From Candidatus Barnesiella excrementigallinarum (lineage in GTDB: Bacteria > Bacteroidota > Bacteroidia > Bacteroidales > Barnesiellaceae), in assembly GCA_019114445.1 (NCBI GenBank), contig DXFL01000006.1, positions 267,903-331,902 of the forward strand: 64,000 bases of DNA. The letters are read 5' to 3'. The first letter of the stretch is position 1; every line of letters begins with the position of its first letter. The notes beneath the pieces were generated by a model. The model was not told the origin of the DNA. It ran no database searches and was given only the letters and a program-made list of their open reading frames with translations. Positions 46,103 through 55,037 of the stretch are shown here, piece after piece. The position numbers and the translations under genes were made by a program.

Positions 46103-47320
46103 ATGCTAAAAACTCAGAATATTCGTATCGAGGATTTCAATTATCCGCTGCCCGACGAACGTATCGCCAAATTCCCGCTGCCGCAACGCGACCACTCCAA
46201 ACTGCTGGTCTACCGCAAGGGCGACATCGAGGAACACCGTTTCTACGAATTGCCCCAAGTGCTGCCCTCCGATAGCCTTTTGGTTTTCAACAACACCCGG
46301 GTGATACAGGCTCGGCTTCACTTCCGAAAAGAGACCGGAGCCCTCATCGAAGTCTTTTGCCTCGAACCGCTCGTCCCGCACGAATACTCCCTTTCGTTCC
46401 AATCGACCGGCTCGTGTTCGTGGCTGTGCCTGATAGGAAATTCAAAAAAATGGAAAGGCGGGCTCTTGTCGCAAGAGGTCGAAATCGACGGTAAAAAGGT
46501 AACGTTTTGTGCCGAACGCGGCGCTCTCCACGGCAACGCCTACGAAGTGCGGTTTTCGTGGGACGACCCCGAAGTGACTTTTGCTTCGCTGCTCGACCAC
46601 GCCGGCGAACTGCCTATCCCGCCCTATTTGAACCGAGAGACCGAAGAGAGCGACAAAACCACCTACCAAACCGTCTACTCCAAAATAGAAGGGTCGGTAG
46701 CCGCCCCCACCGCCGGGTTACATTTCACCCCCGAAGTGCTGGAAGAGTTGAAAGCCCAAAAGATACCCCTGCTCGAACTGACTTTGCACGTGGGTGCCGG
46801 CACGTTCAAACCGGTAAAAAGCGAGACGCTCGAAGGCCACGAAATGCACACCGAATATATCTCGGTAAGCCGAGACCTCATCGACACCCTCTGCCATACC
46901 GACCGCCGGATAATTGCCGTAGGCACCACCTCGGTACGCACTCTCGAAAGCCTCTATTACATAGGCAAAATGTTGGCCCATAATCCCAACGCCACCCCCG
47001 ACACACTCACCGTGGCCCAATGGCAACCATACGATGGAAGCGACGAAATCGACTCGCGCGAAGCCCTCCGCCTCATCGTCGAATACCTCGACCGCAACGG
47101 CTTGTCCCGGCTGGTTACCGCCACACAAATCATCATTGCTCCGGGCTACCGATACCACATCGTGCAAGGCATGGTCACCAACTTCCACCAACCGCAAAGC
47201 ACCCTGCTGCTATTAGTTTCGGCGTTTGTCGACGGGCGATGGCGCCAAATATACGACTATGCCCTGAGCCACGATTTCCGCTTCCTCAGCTACGGCGACA
47301 GCTCGCTGTTGCTCCCTTGA
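46103..47320 (+). CDS. queA: tRNA preQ1(34) S-adenosylmethionine ribosyltransferase-isomerase
   Basis: 405 residues from 46103 (MLKTQNIRIEDFNYPLPDERIAKFPL). QueA moves the ribosyl group of SAM to preQ1 at the wobble base of tRNAs for Asn, Asp, His and Tyr. Typical segments are DSLLVFNNTRVIQARL, YQTVYSKIEGSVAAPTAGLHFT and HVGAGTFKPV, as well as the C-terminal HQPQSTLLLLVSAF and FLSYGDSSLL. The enzyme shows the queuosine pathway operates here; other que genes are outside the window. Confidence 0.96.
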   Translation: MLKTQNIRIEDFNYPLPDERIAKFPLPQRDHSKLLVYRKGDIEEHRFYELPQVLPSDSLLVFNNTRVIQARLHFRKETGALIEVFCLEPLVPHEYSLSFQSTGSCSWLCLIGNSKKWKGGLLSQEVEIDGKKVTFCAERGALHGNAYEVRFSWDDPEVTFASLLDHAGELPIPPYLNRETEESDKTTYQTVYSKIEGSVAAPTAGLHFTPEVLEELKAQKIPLLELTLHVGAGTFKPVKSETLEGHEMHTEYISVSRDLIDTLCHTDRRIIAVGTTSVRTLESLYYIGKMLAHNPNATPDTLTVAQWQPYDGSDEIDSREALRLIVEYLDRNGLSRLVTATQIIIAPGYRYHIVQGMVTNFHQPQSTLLLLVSAFVDGRWRQIYDYALSHDFRFLSYGDSSLLLP

Positions 47321-47390
47321 CACGCCATTTACACACCCCCGACACAATAAAACACGAAAAAAAACGTATCTATAATAGTAAGCACACGAC

Positions 47391-47427
47391 CAACGAACGG
47401 GCGGAATAATCGTCCGCTCGTTTGTTG
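47391..47427 (+). repeat. Long inverted repeat between queA and porE
   Basis: Bases 47391-47405 pair with 47413-47427 over 15 positions (two G-T wobbles) around a 7-base loop. No T-run follows. It ends 18 bases before the porE-like start codon, so it could be a leader structure or a weak terminator of queA. Confidence 0.5.
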
Positions 47428-47445
47428 TCTGCCCAAACAAAAAAG

Positions 47446-49413
47446 ATGAAGATAAAAACGGTACTTTGGGGATTGGCGACTGCCGGATTATTGGTGTCGT
47501 GTTCGGGGGCAAAACTCAGCGTCGCCAACGAGCAGTATGCCCGTGGCGAATTTTACGACGCCGCCCAAACCTACCGGAAAGTGTATGGCAAAACCAATCC
47601 CCGGAAAGACCGCAAACTGAGGGGAGAGATAGCTTTCAAGATGGGCGAATGCTACCGGCGAATCAATATGGCGGCCCGCAGTTCGGCGGCCTATCAAAAC
47701 GCCATACGATACGAATACCCCGACAGTATGGCTCTCTTTTACCTCGCCCGAAGCCAACAATACGAAGGGAAATACAAAGACGCCATCAAAAACTACCAAG
47801 CCTTTCTCGAAACCAACCCGTTAAGTTCCCTTGCCAAAAATGGGATACGAGGCTGTAACCTTGCCCCCCAGTGGAAAGAGAATCCCACCCGGTATGTCGT
47901 AAAAAAAGCAGCGATTCTCAACTCGCGACGCAGCGACTTCGCCCCCATGCTTTTAGGCGAAGACCTCGACCAACTCTATTTTACCTCGTCGACCGAGAAA
48001 GCCTTAGGGAAAAATAAAAGCAGCATTACCGGCGCTAAAAACTGCGACATCTACTTCTCTAAAAAAAACGAACGGGGAGTTTGGCAAAAACCCGAACCCA
48101 TAGAGGGTGATGTCAATACCGAAGACGACGAGGGGGTAATCAGTTTCAGCCCCGACGGTACCACCATGTACCTGAGCAAAGCCCGCCGGGAACCCAACGC
48201 CGACACCTCGGTCGAAATCTACACCTCTACTCGAACCGGAGCCCAATGGAGTGCACCGCAAAAATACGAAATTACGGCCGATACCCTATCGGCTTTCGGA
48301 CACCCTGCCGTCTCGCCCGACGGCGAATACCTCTACTTCGTATCGGATATGCCGGGCGGATACGGCGGTAAAGACATTTGGCGCATATCGCTCACCGACA
48401 AAGAGGGTTCTCTCGAAAACTTAGGTGTACAAATCAATACGCCGGGCGACGAAATGTTCCCCTATATCCGCGAAAACGGCGACCTCTATTTCGCCTCGGA
48501 CGGCCACCCGGGAATGGGCGGGCTCGACATCTTCAAAGCCCGAATGAATAGCAATGGCTTTTGGCAAATCGAAAACATGAAAGCCCCCATCAACTCGCAA
48601 GCCGACGACTTCGGGATCACCTTCGGGGAAGAGGAAAGCGGATTTTTCTCGTCGAATCGCGGCGACGGTCGCGGATACGACAACATATACAGTTTCGTAC
48701 TGCCTTCGATAAGCGTGTGGATAAGCGGCGTTGTCATCGACAAAGACGACGAACCGGTACCCGAAGCCATTATCCGTATCGTGGGCAACGACGGCTCGAA
48801 CCAAAAAGAGGTGGCCCGCAAGGACGGCAGTTTCCGGTTCAAACTCGATCGAGGCGTACACTATGTCATGCTTGCCAGTTGCCGGGGATACCTCAATTCG
48901 AAACAGGAGTTTATCTCGGATGCCGAAGAAAAGGACGCCGAATACGGGGTCAACTTTGTACTCTCCTCCATCAGCAAACCAATCCTCATCGAAAACATCT
49001 TCTTCGATTTCGACCGCGCCACCTTGCGACCCGAATCGGAAACCTCGCTCAACGAATTGGTTAAAATGCTCGACGACAATCCCAATGTATCTATCGAATT
49101 GGGAGCGCATACCGACATGAAAGGCTCCGACCAATACAACCTGCGACTCTCGGACCGTCGCGCCCGTTCGGTTGTAAATTACCTCATCAAATCGGGCATC
49201 GATCCCCGCAGGCTGCAACCGAAAGGATACGGCGAAAGCCAGCCCAAAGTCATTACCAAAAAACTGGCTACCCAATATCCGCAATTCAAAGAGGGTGATG
49301 TCCTGAACGAAGAATACATCAACTCGTTAACTCCCGAAGATCAAGAGATTGCCAACCAAATAAACCGGCGCACCGAGTTCCAAGTACTCTCCATCACATG
49401 GAATCTGTACTAA
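47446..49413 (+). CDS. porE: PorE-like OmpA-domain lipoprotein of the type IX secretion system
   Basis: 655 residues from the ATG at 47446; lipobox LLVSC at Cys19. Domain order: TPR-like helices (about 25-125, ANEQYARGEFYDAAQTYRKV), a PD40 beta-propeller (about 150-410, FSPDGTTMYLS, HPAVSPDGEYLYFVSD, ASDGHPGMGGLDIFKA), a carboxypeptidase-like sandwich (about 425-510) and an OmpA peptidoglycan-binding domain (about 525-650, FFDFDRATLRPES and HTDMKGSDQYNLRLSDRRARSVV). This exact order is that of P. gingivalis PorE (PG1058), which anchors the machinery to peptidoglycan. General OmpA lipoproteins are the alternative. Confidence 0.82.
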   Translation: MKIKTVLWGLATAGLLVSCSGAKLSVANEQYARGEFYDAAQTYRKVYGKTNPRKDRKLRGEIAFKMGECYRRINMAARSSAAYQNAIRYEYPDSMALFYLARSQQYEGKYKDAIKNYQAFLETNPLSSLAKNGIRGCNLAPQWKENPTRYVVKKAAILNSRRSDFAPMLLGEDLDQLYFTSSTEKALGKNKSSITGAKNCDIYFSKKNERGVWQKPEPIEGDVNTEDDEGVISFSPDGTTMYLSKARREPNADTSVEIYTSTRTGAQWSAPQKYEITADTLSAFGHPAVSPDGEYLYFVSDMPGGYGGKDIWRISLTDKEGSLENLGVQINTPGDEMFPYIRENGDLYFASDGHPGMGGLDIFKARMNSNGFWQIENMKAPINSQADDFGITFGEEESGFFSSNRGDGRGYDNIYSFVLPSISVWISGVVIDKDDEPVPEAIIRIVGNDGSNQKEVARKDGSFRFKLDRGVHYVMLASCRGYLNSKQEFISDAEEKDAEYGVNFVLSSISKPILIENIFFDFDRATLRPESETSLNELVKMLDDNPNVSIELGAHTDMKGSDQYNLRLSDRRARSVVNYLIKSGIDPRRLQPKGYGESQPKVITKKLATQYPQFKEGDVLNEEYINSLTPEDQEIANQINRRTEFQVLSITWNLY

Positions 49414-49429
49414 CAACATAAAGGAAGTT

Positions 49430-50329
49430 TTACCGCAAGCGCAAAGTATCGCCTACCGAAGGCGAATAATCGTCGGGGAGCTTATTCATCTTGTAGAGAT
49501 TCTTCAAACGGATTCCATACCGTTGGGCAATGGAGTGCATCGAGTCGCCCGAACGAACCACACAATATTCATAACCCTTTTCGGCCTTTTTCTTTTTCTT
49601 TTCGAGGTAAACAATATCGCCAGCCTCCAACGGGAACTCTTTGGGCAACTCGTTATACTTGGCCAGTTTTTTCACCGAAAAACCAAATTCCAGGGCTATG
49701 GATTCGAGCGTGTCGCCGTCGCGGGCCTCTACATAAAGCAATCCCCACGAACGATATACAGGGTGCGGATTGGCAACCACGACCGGCGGGAGGTCCTGAA
49801 CCCGTATCGGCTTGAAGTTTTGTCGGTCATATTTATAAAGCTCATACAATTCTATGGTCTGTATCAGTTTATTGGCATACGACTTATCGGTAGCATAGCC
49901 ACACTGTTTCAACCCTTTTGCCCAACCGCGGTAATCGGTAACTTTCAACTCGAATAACGAAGCGTAACGCTGGCGTTTGAGAAACCGGGCATGATCTTCG
50001 AAAGAATCTTCGGGCTTATCGTATTTCCTGAAACAATCGTCCTTCTTGTCATCATCGTGATACACTCGTTTCCCTTTCCAGTCACTATGACATTTGATAC
50101 CGAAATGGTTGTTCGACTTACGGGCAAGTTCGCTGCGGCCGGCTCCCGATTCGAGCAATCCCTGCGCCAAAGTGATACTGGCCGGTATACCGTACATCTT
50201 TTGGTGTTTTACGGCCAACGAGCTGTATTTTTCGATATAATCGATGTAGGCTTTGTTTTTATGCTGCGCCGAAAGATGCCCCAGCGAAAGCGTTACTGCC
50301 AATAAGGTTATGACGAATCGTAATCTCAT
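49430..50329 (-). CDS. Exported N-acetylglucosaminidase with LysM repeats
   Basis: 299 residues from 50329; the longer frame lacks a good start and overlaps the cdd promoter region. Signal peptide ends HLSAQ (about 22). The glucosaminidase domain (about 30-165) begins YIEKYSSLAVKHQKMYGIPASI, with TLAQGLLESGAGRSELARKSNNHFGIKC carrying the catalytic Glu. Two LysM repeats follow (about 197-245, 255-299: YVEARDGDTLESIALEFG and CVVRSGDSMHSIAQRYG), binding peptidoglycan. A FlgJ-like cell-wall hydrolase in the periplasm. Confidence 0.92.
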   Translation of the reverse strand: MRLRFVITLLAVTLSLGHLSAQHKNKAYIDYIEKYSSLAVKHQKMYGIPASITLAQGLLESGAGRSELARKSNNHFGIKCHSDWKGKRVYHDDDKKDDCFRKYDKPEDSFEDHARFLKRQRYASLFELKVTDYRGWAKGLKQCGYATDKSYANKLIQTIELYELYKYDRQNFKPIRVQDLPPVVVANPHPVYRSWGLLYVEARDGDTLESIALEFGFSVKKLAKYNELPKEFPLEAGDIVYLEKKKKKAEKGYEYCVVRSGDSMHSIAQRYGIRLKNLYKMNKLPDDYSPSVGDTLRLR

Positions 50330-50385
50330 ATTCTGTTTTAAGCTAAAAAATAGACGATAAAAATACCCGTTCTCAAAAATATAAC

Positions 50386-50393
50386 TATATTTG
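50386..50393 (+). promoter_or_regulatory. Promoter -7 element of cdd
   Basis: TATATTTG, start near 50400, leader about 26 bases. Confidence 0.58.
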
Positions 50394-50425
50394 TAAAGTG
50401 AGTAAAAACACACTTAATTGAAGTT

Positions 50426-50917
50426 ATGGAAAACCGGAATATCACTGCAAAGATAACAGTTTGCTCGTACGAAGAGCTAACCGATGGTGAGAAAAAATTA
50501 ATCGACGCTGCCAAAGAGGCGTCAAACCGTTCATACGCGCCCTATTCGCGTTTCCAAGTAGGGGCCGCAGCGCTCTTGTCGGGCGGCACTATGGTAACCG
50601 GGAGCAATCAGGAAAACGCCGCCTACCCGTCGGGAACGTGTGCCGAACGCACCACCCTGTTCTACGCCAATTCGCAATACCCCGACCGGGCGGTCGAATC
50701 TTTGGCCATCGCAGCCCAAACAGGTGGGAAATTTATCGAACACCCCACCGCTCCCTGTGGAGCCTGCCGGCAGGTAATACTCGAAACAGAACAACGCTAC
50801 AACCACCCCATACGTATCTACCTCTATGGGACCGACGAAATCCTCATTATAGAGTCGGTACGCACTTTGTTGCCGCTCTGTTTCGGGAAAAACGACTTGC
50901 CCGAACAAGCCGAATAG
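50426..50917 (+). CDS. cdd: Cytidine deaminase
   Basis: 163-residue homotetrameric-type cytidine deaminase, converting cytidine and deoxycytidine to uridine forms. The substrate motif SRFQVGAAALL, the zinc ligand and catalytic Glu in TCAERTTLFYA, and the PCGACRQVI pair of zinc cysteines are all present. About 20 residues of N-terminal extension precede the usual start. Followed by a spacer of about 150 bases and dnaX. Confidence 0.96.
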   Translation: MENRNITAKITVCSYEELTDGEKKLIDAAKEASNRSYAPYSRFQVGAAALLSGGTMVTGSNQENAAYPSGTCAERTTLFYANSQYPDRAVESLAIAAQTGGKFIEHPTAPCGACRQVILETEQRYNHPIRIYLYGTDEILIIESVRTLLPLCFGKNDLPEQAE

Positions 50918-51064
50918 GACAAAAATCGTATCTTTGTAACAGCAAAGCGAAAACGGTAATACCCCCGCGCCCACAGGGGAACATATCCTTGCAACCCCAA
51001 TGGCACGTAATTCCCGCTCCCGCTTTGCCAAGCGTATATTGAACAGAATTTAGAAAAATCCAAT

Positions 51065-52867
51065 ATGGAGAACTATATCGTTTCGGCACGGAAATACAGG
51101 CCGTCGACATTCCAGTCGGTCGTAGGGCAAAAGGCACTGACCCAAACCTTGAAAAATGCCATCGACTCGAAAAAACTCGCTCACGCCTACCTCTTTTGCG
51201 GTCCGCGCGGCGTGGGAAAAACGTCGTGTGCCCGTATCTTTGCCAAAACCATAAACTGTTTTCACCCCACCGAAACCGGCGAAGCCTGCAACGAATGCGA
51301 ATCGTGCCGGGCGTTCAACGAACAGCGCTCCTATAACATCATCGAACTCGACGCCGCGTCGAACAACTCGGTAGACGACATACGCGCCCTCATCGACCAA
51401 GTAAGAATACCGCCACAAGTAGGACAATACAAGGTATTTATCATCGACGAGGTACATATGCTTTCGCCTTCGGCTTTCAACGCGTTCTTAAAAACCCTCG
51501 AAGAGCCGCCGCACCATGCCATCTTTATCCTCGCCACCACCGAGAAACACAAAATATTGCCAACGATTCTGTCGCGCTGTCAAGTATACGATTTTCACCG
51601 AATCACCACTACCGACATCGCCGACCACCTGCAATATGTCGCCTCGCAAGAGGGAATCGATGCCGAACCCGAAGCGTTGAACATCATCGCCCAAAAAGCC
51701 GACGGAGGTATGCGCGACGCCCTTTCAGTCTTCGACCAAGTGGTGAGCTTCTCCGGTGGACACATCACCTATAAATCGGTTATCGAAAACCTCAACGTTC
51801 TCGACTACGAATATTATTTCCGACTGGTCGACGCCTTCTTGCAAAACGACGTCCCGCAAGCGTTACTGCTCTTCAAAGAAATACGCGACAATGGATTCGA
51901 AGGGCAATTTTTCATCGGCGGGTTGAGCCGCCATTTCAGAGACTTGTTGGTCAGCAAAGACCCGGTGACACTCCCCTTGCTCGAAGTCGGCGAATCGGTG
52001 GCACAGCGCTACGGCGAACAGGCGGCAAAATGTTCCTTGCCATTCCTCTATCGCGCTATGGAATTGAGCAACCGATGCGACCTCGACTACCGCATAAGCA
52101 ACAACAAGCAATTTTTAGTAGAGCTGACACTGATACAAATCTGCCAAATAACCAATCCCATAACTGTTACTCCCGAAGAAAAACCGCTCCAAAAAATAAC
52201 ACCAGCGCCGCAAACCGCACAGCCGGCGGCGCAATATCAGGCCACGAATCCCGACGTATCTGCCCCGAAACAACAGGTAACAGTCAATACCGCTGCCCCC
52301 CAAACGGCCGAACCGCAAATAACCTATAAAATTGCGGCTACCCCGTCGATGAGCAGAACGATGAAATCAAATTCGCCCGCCACACCGGCGCACGCAACAG
52401 CAACCCCCAAAAAGGCAGCCCCACCGATGCGAATCTCTATTCACCAAAAGAATGAAGAGGCAGCCAACGAGGCACAAAACAAACTGGAAAAAGAGGTTGT
52501 GCTCAACACCCCCTTTACCGAAGAGATGCTCATCGCCGCATGGCTGAAATATACCCAAACGATACCCACCGAGGTAATCCTCGTAAACACCATGCAAAGC
52601 TGCCTCCCGAAATTGCTCGACGCCAAACTGTTCTCCGTATCGGTCGACTCCCAAATACAGGTAAACATCATTAACGAGCATTTCTACGAATTAATGTCGT
52701 TCCTGCAAAACGCATTGCAAAACAACCAGTTTTCCATGCAGTTACGTATCAACCAGCCCGGTGAAAAAGAGATTATTTTCAGCCCCAAAGATGTATTGAT
52801 GAAGATGATTGAGAAAAACCCCGACGTCAAAACGCTTTACGATACCTTCGACCTCGAAATTGCCTGA
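51065..52867 (+). CDS. dnaX: DNA polymerase III gamma/tau subunit
   Basis: 600 residues. AAA+ clamp-loader part (about 1-360): Walker A CGPRGVGKTSCAR, a four-cysteine zinc module (INCFHPTETGEACNECESC), Walker B VFIIDEVHMLS, sensor 1 TTEKHKILPTILSRC and the sensor 2 GGMRDALS. The rest is a low-complexity Ala/Pro/Thr linker (about 370-480) and a C-terminal domain of about 120 residues that would bind polymerase alpha and helicase. Shorter gamma formation by frameshifting was not assessed. Confidence 0.96.
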   Translation: MENYIVSARKYRPSTFQSVVGQKALTQTLKNAIDSKKLAHAYLFCGPRGVGKTSCARIFAKTINCFHPTETGEACNECESCRAFNEQRSYNIIELDAASNNSVDDIRALIDQVRIPPQVGQYKVFIIDEVHMLSPSAFNAFLKTLEEPPHHAIFILATTEKHKILPTILSRCQVYDFHRITTTDIADHLQYVASQEGIDAEPEALNIIAQKADGGMRDALSVFDQVVSFSGGHITYKSVIENLNVLDYEYYFRLVDAFLQNDVPQALLLFKEIRDNGFEGQFFIGGLSRHFRDLLVSKDPVTLPLLEVGESVAQRYGEQAAKCSLPFLYRAMELSNRCDLDYRISNNKQFLVELTLIQICQITNPITVTPEEKPLQKITPAPQTAQPAAQYQATNPDVSAPKQQVTVNTAAPQTAEPQITYKIAATPSMSRTMKSNSPATPAHATATPKKAAPPMRISIHQKNEEAANEAQNKLEKEVVLNTPFTEEMLIAAWLKYTQTIPTEVILVNTMQSCLPKLLDAKLFSVSVDSQIQVNIINEHFYELMSFLQNALQNNQFSMQLRINQPGEKEIIFSPKDVLMKMIEKNPDVKTLYDTFDLEIA

Positions 52868-52938
52868 CACCGTGATGGCTCCACAACCGGGAACGGCAAT
52901 CGCCCTGTCGCAAAACCATTGCTTCCACGCGGAACAGA

Positions 52939-53400
52939 TTACAAGGGAATGCCATACTCGTGTTTCACCTCGTCCATTACAAAGGTACTCATCAGCGAAC
53001 CCATACTCTCGATTGTACCCAGCACGTTGATGATAAACTCCTGATAATATTTCATATCGGGCGCATGGATTTTAAGCAAATAATCGTAGTTCCCCGAAAT
53101 ATTGTAGCACTCGGTCACCTCGGGAATTTCGCGTACGATACGGGTAAACTCGGCAGCAATGTCGCGATTAAGCCGGCTAAGTTTCACACTGCAAAAGACC
53201 ACAAAACCACGGTTCAGTTTATCGGGATCGAGCACCGCCACATATTTGCGGATATAACCGTTCGCTTCGAGCCGTTTCACCCGCTCGAACACCGGTGTGG
53301 GCGACAAATTCACTTGCGCCGCCAACTCTTTGGTCGTCAGGCGCGAATTGTTTTGCAGGACGCGCAGAATCTGCAAATCGGTTTTATCGAGTATTTCCAT
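52939..53400 (-). CDS. Lrp/AsnC family transcriptional regulator
   Basis: 153 residues. The N-terminal helix-turn-helix (about 5-60) contains LDKTDLQILRVLQNNSRLTTKELAAQVNLSPTPVFERVKRLE; the C-terminal RAM/AsnC ligand domain (about 68-145) has VPEVTECYNISGNYDYLLKI. Family members are octameric and sense amino acids. It is divergent from metY, the sulfur-assimilation gene, and may control it or itself; the sequence does not show a binding site. Confidence 0.94.
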   Translation of the reverse strand: MEILDKTDLQILRVLQNNSRLTTKELAAQVNLSPTPVFERVKRLEANGYIRKYVAVLDPDKLNRGFVVFCSVKLSRLNRDIAAEFTRIVREIPEVTECYNISGNYDYLLKIHAPDMKYYQEFIINVLGTIESMGSLMSTFVMDEVKHEYGIPL

Positions 53401-53466
53401 AGAACACCATTCTCCGAAAGAATATTCCCGGTATATAAAATTTTCAATTTATTCTCGTTACAGCGT

Positions 53467-53474
53467 CAAATATA
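53467..53474 (-). promoter_or_regulatory. Promoter -7 element of the Lrp-like gene
   Basis: Minus-strand TATATTTG, start near 53460, leader about 60 bases. It lies 52 bases from the outward-facing metY element, so a shared operator is possible. Confidence 0.5.
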
Positions 53475-53501
53475 GATATATTTTCCATTATTACAAATTT
53501 T

Positions 53502-53533
53502 CTTGTTTGATATTTCTGCAATATATAGTTTTG
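53502..53533 (+). promoter_or_regulatory. Promoter (-33 and -7) of metY
   Basis: CTTG at 53502-53505 and TAGTTTTG at 53526-53533 with a 20-base gap; predicted start near 53540. Confidence 0.6.
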
Positions 53534-53578
53534 CATAGTGTAAAGACAAAAACGAGACAAATTTAAAATCCAACGATA

Positions 53579-54865
53579 ATGGCACAAAAGAAACTACATT
53601 TCGAAACCTTGCAACTCCATGTGGGACAAGAGCAGCCCGACCCTGCCACCGATGCAAGAGCCGTACCCATTTACCAAACCACCTCGTATGTATTCGAAAA
53701 CTCGGCACACGCCGCCGCCCGCTTCGACCTGAAAGAGCCGGGCAACATCTACGGCCGGCTGGGGAATCCCACCCAAGAGGTATTGGAAAAACGAATCGCG
53801 GCCCTCGAAGGGGGTGTCGACGCTTTGGCCGTAGCCTCGGGGGCGGCAGCCGTTACCTACGCTTTCCAAAACCTCGCCGTCGCAGGCGACCACATCGTGG
53901 CAGCCAAAACCATCTATGGCGGCACCTACAACCTGTTGGACCACACCTTGCCCGCCTATGGAGTAACAGCAACCTTTGTCGACCCTACCAACCTCGACAA
54001 TTTCGAAAAAGCCATACAGTCCCATACAAAAGCGGTCTTCATCGAAACGCTGGGCAACCCCAATTCGGGAATTATCGACATCGACGCCGTAGCCGAAATC
54101 GCCCATCGGCACCGTATCCCGCTGGTAATCGACAACACCTTCGGCACTCCCTACCTCATTCGGCCCATCGAACATGGAGCCGACATCGTAGTACACTCGG
54201 CCACCAAATTTATCGGAGGCCACGGAACCTCGCTGGGCGGTATCATCGTCGATTCGGGACGATTCGACTGGGCCGCATCGGGGAAATTCCCCCAATTGAG
54301 CGAACCCGATCCCAGCTATCACGGGGCCCGGTTTACCGACGTTGCCGGTAACGCCGCCTATATCGCCCGCATACGCGCGGTAATCCTGCGCGACACCGGT
54401 GCCGCCATCAGCCCCTTCAACGCCTTCCTGCTGCTGCAAGGGCTGGAAACCCTATCGCTGCGGGTGGAACGGCACGTGGAGAATGCCCTCAAAGTGGTCG
54501 ACTTCCTCGCCCATCACCCCAAAGTAAAGCGAGTGAACCACCCGGCACTCCCCAACCACCCCGACCATGCGCTTTACAAACGCTACTTCCCCCACGGAGC
54601 CGGTTCGATATTTACCTTCGAAATCGACGGCGGCGAAGCCGAAGCTCACCGCTTTATCGACAATCTCGAAATATTCTCGCTGCTCGCCAACGTAGCCGAT
54701 GTGAAATCGCTGGTTATCCACCCGGCATCGACCACCCACTCGCAACTGACCGACAGCGAAAAAAAGGAACAGGAAATTTTCCCGGGAACCATACGCCTGT
54801 CGATAGGGACCGAACACATCGACGACCTCATCGACGACCTCACCCAAGCATTGGAAAAAGTATAA
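53579..54865 (+). CDS. metY: O-acetylhomoserine aminocarboxypropyltransferase / cysteine synthase family
   Basis: 428-residue PLP enzyme of the Cys/Met metabolism family. FETLQLHVGQEQPDPATDARAVP at the start, YGRLGNPTQEVLEKRIAALEGG, GTYNLLDHTLPAYGV and the PLP lysine in VVHSATKFIGGHGTSLGG identify the O-acetyl-L-homoserine sulfhydrylase group. It forms homocysteine from acetylhomoserine and sulfide, and is an early part of methionine synthesis. It shares its substrate branch point, homoserine, with the thr operon further on. Confidence 0.95.
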   Translation: MAQKKLHFETLQLHVGQEQPDPATDARAVPIYQTTSYVFENSAHAAARFDLKEPGNIYGRLGNPTQEVLEKRIAALEGGVDALAVASGAAAVTYAFQNLAVAGDHIVAAKTIYGGTYNLLDHTLPAYGVTATFVDPTNLDNFEKAIQSHTKAVFIETLGNPNSGIIDIDAVAEIAHRHRIPLVIDNTFGTPYLIRPIEHGADIVVHSATKFIGGHGTSLGGIIVDSGRFDWAASGKFPQLSEPDPSYHGARFTDVAGNAAYIARIRAVILRDTGAAISPFNAFLLLQGLETLSLRVERHVENALKVVDFLAHHPKVKRVNHPALPNHPDHALYKRYFPHGAGSIFTFEIDGGEAEAHRFIDNLEIFSLLANVADVKSLVIHPASTTHSQLTDSEKKEQEIFPGTIRLSIGTEHIDDLIDDLTQALEKV

Positions 54866-55003
54866 ACTCACAACTGTACGGCTCCGTCGGGAGCCTCCGT
54901 CGCCCTGCCCCGCACTCTACCGAGGCAGGGCGATGTAATTCCGGGAGAAACGAACGGGACAGAGATATAGCCTTTTTTATACCATAAATTCGAGGTTTTT
55001 CGA

Positions 55004-55011
55004 TAACTTTG
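55004..55011 (+). promoter_or_regulatory. Promoter -7 element of mntP-apbE
   Basis: TAACTTTG with an expected start near 55018, leaving about 20 bases of leader. There is therefore no room for a manganese riboswitch of the yybP-ykoY type. Confidence 0.6.
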
Positions 55012-55037
55012 CAGCCAAAACCATAAACAAATAACTT

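Noticed and set aside
44928..46109. A 393-codon plus-strand frame opposite the DUF2027-Smr gene
   Set aside because: No motif or promoter; the minus-strand frame has the DUF2027 and Smr signatures.
48421..49284. A 287-codon minus-strand frame inside the porE-like gene
   Set aside because: Mirror image of the conserved OmpA and propeller coding sequence; no start context.
54866..55037. Possible manganese riboswitch before mntP
   Set aside because: The promoter element at 55004-55011 leaves only about 20 bases of leader, too short for a yybP-ykoY riboswitch.
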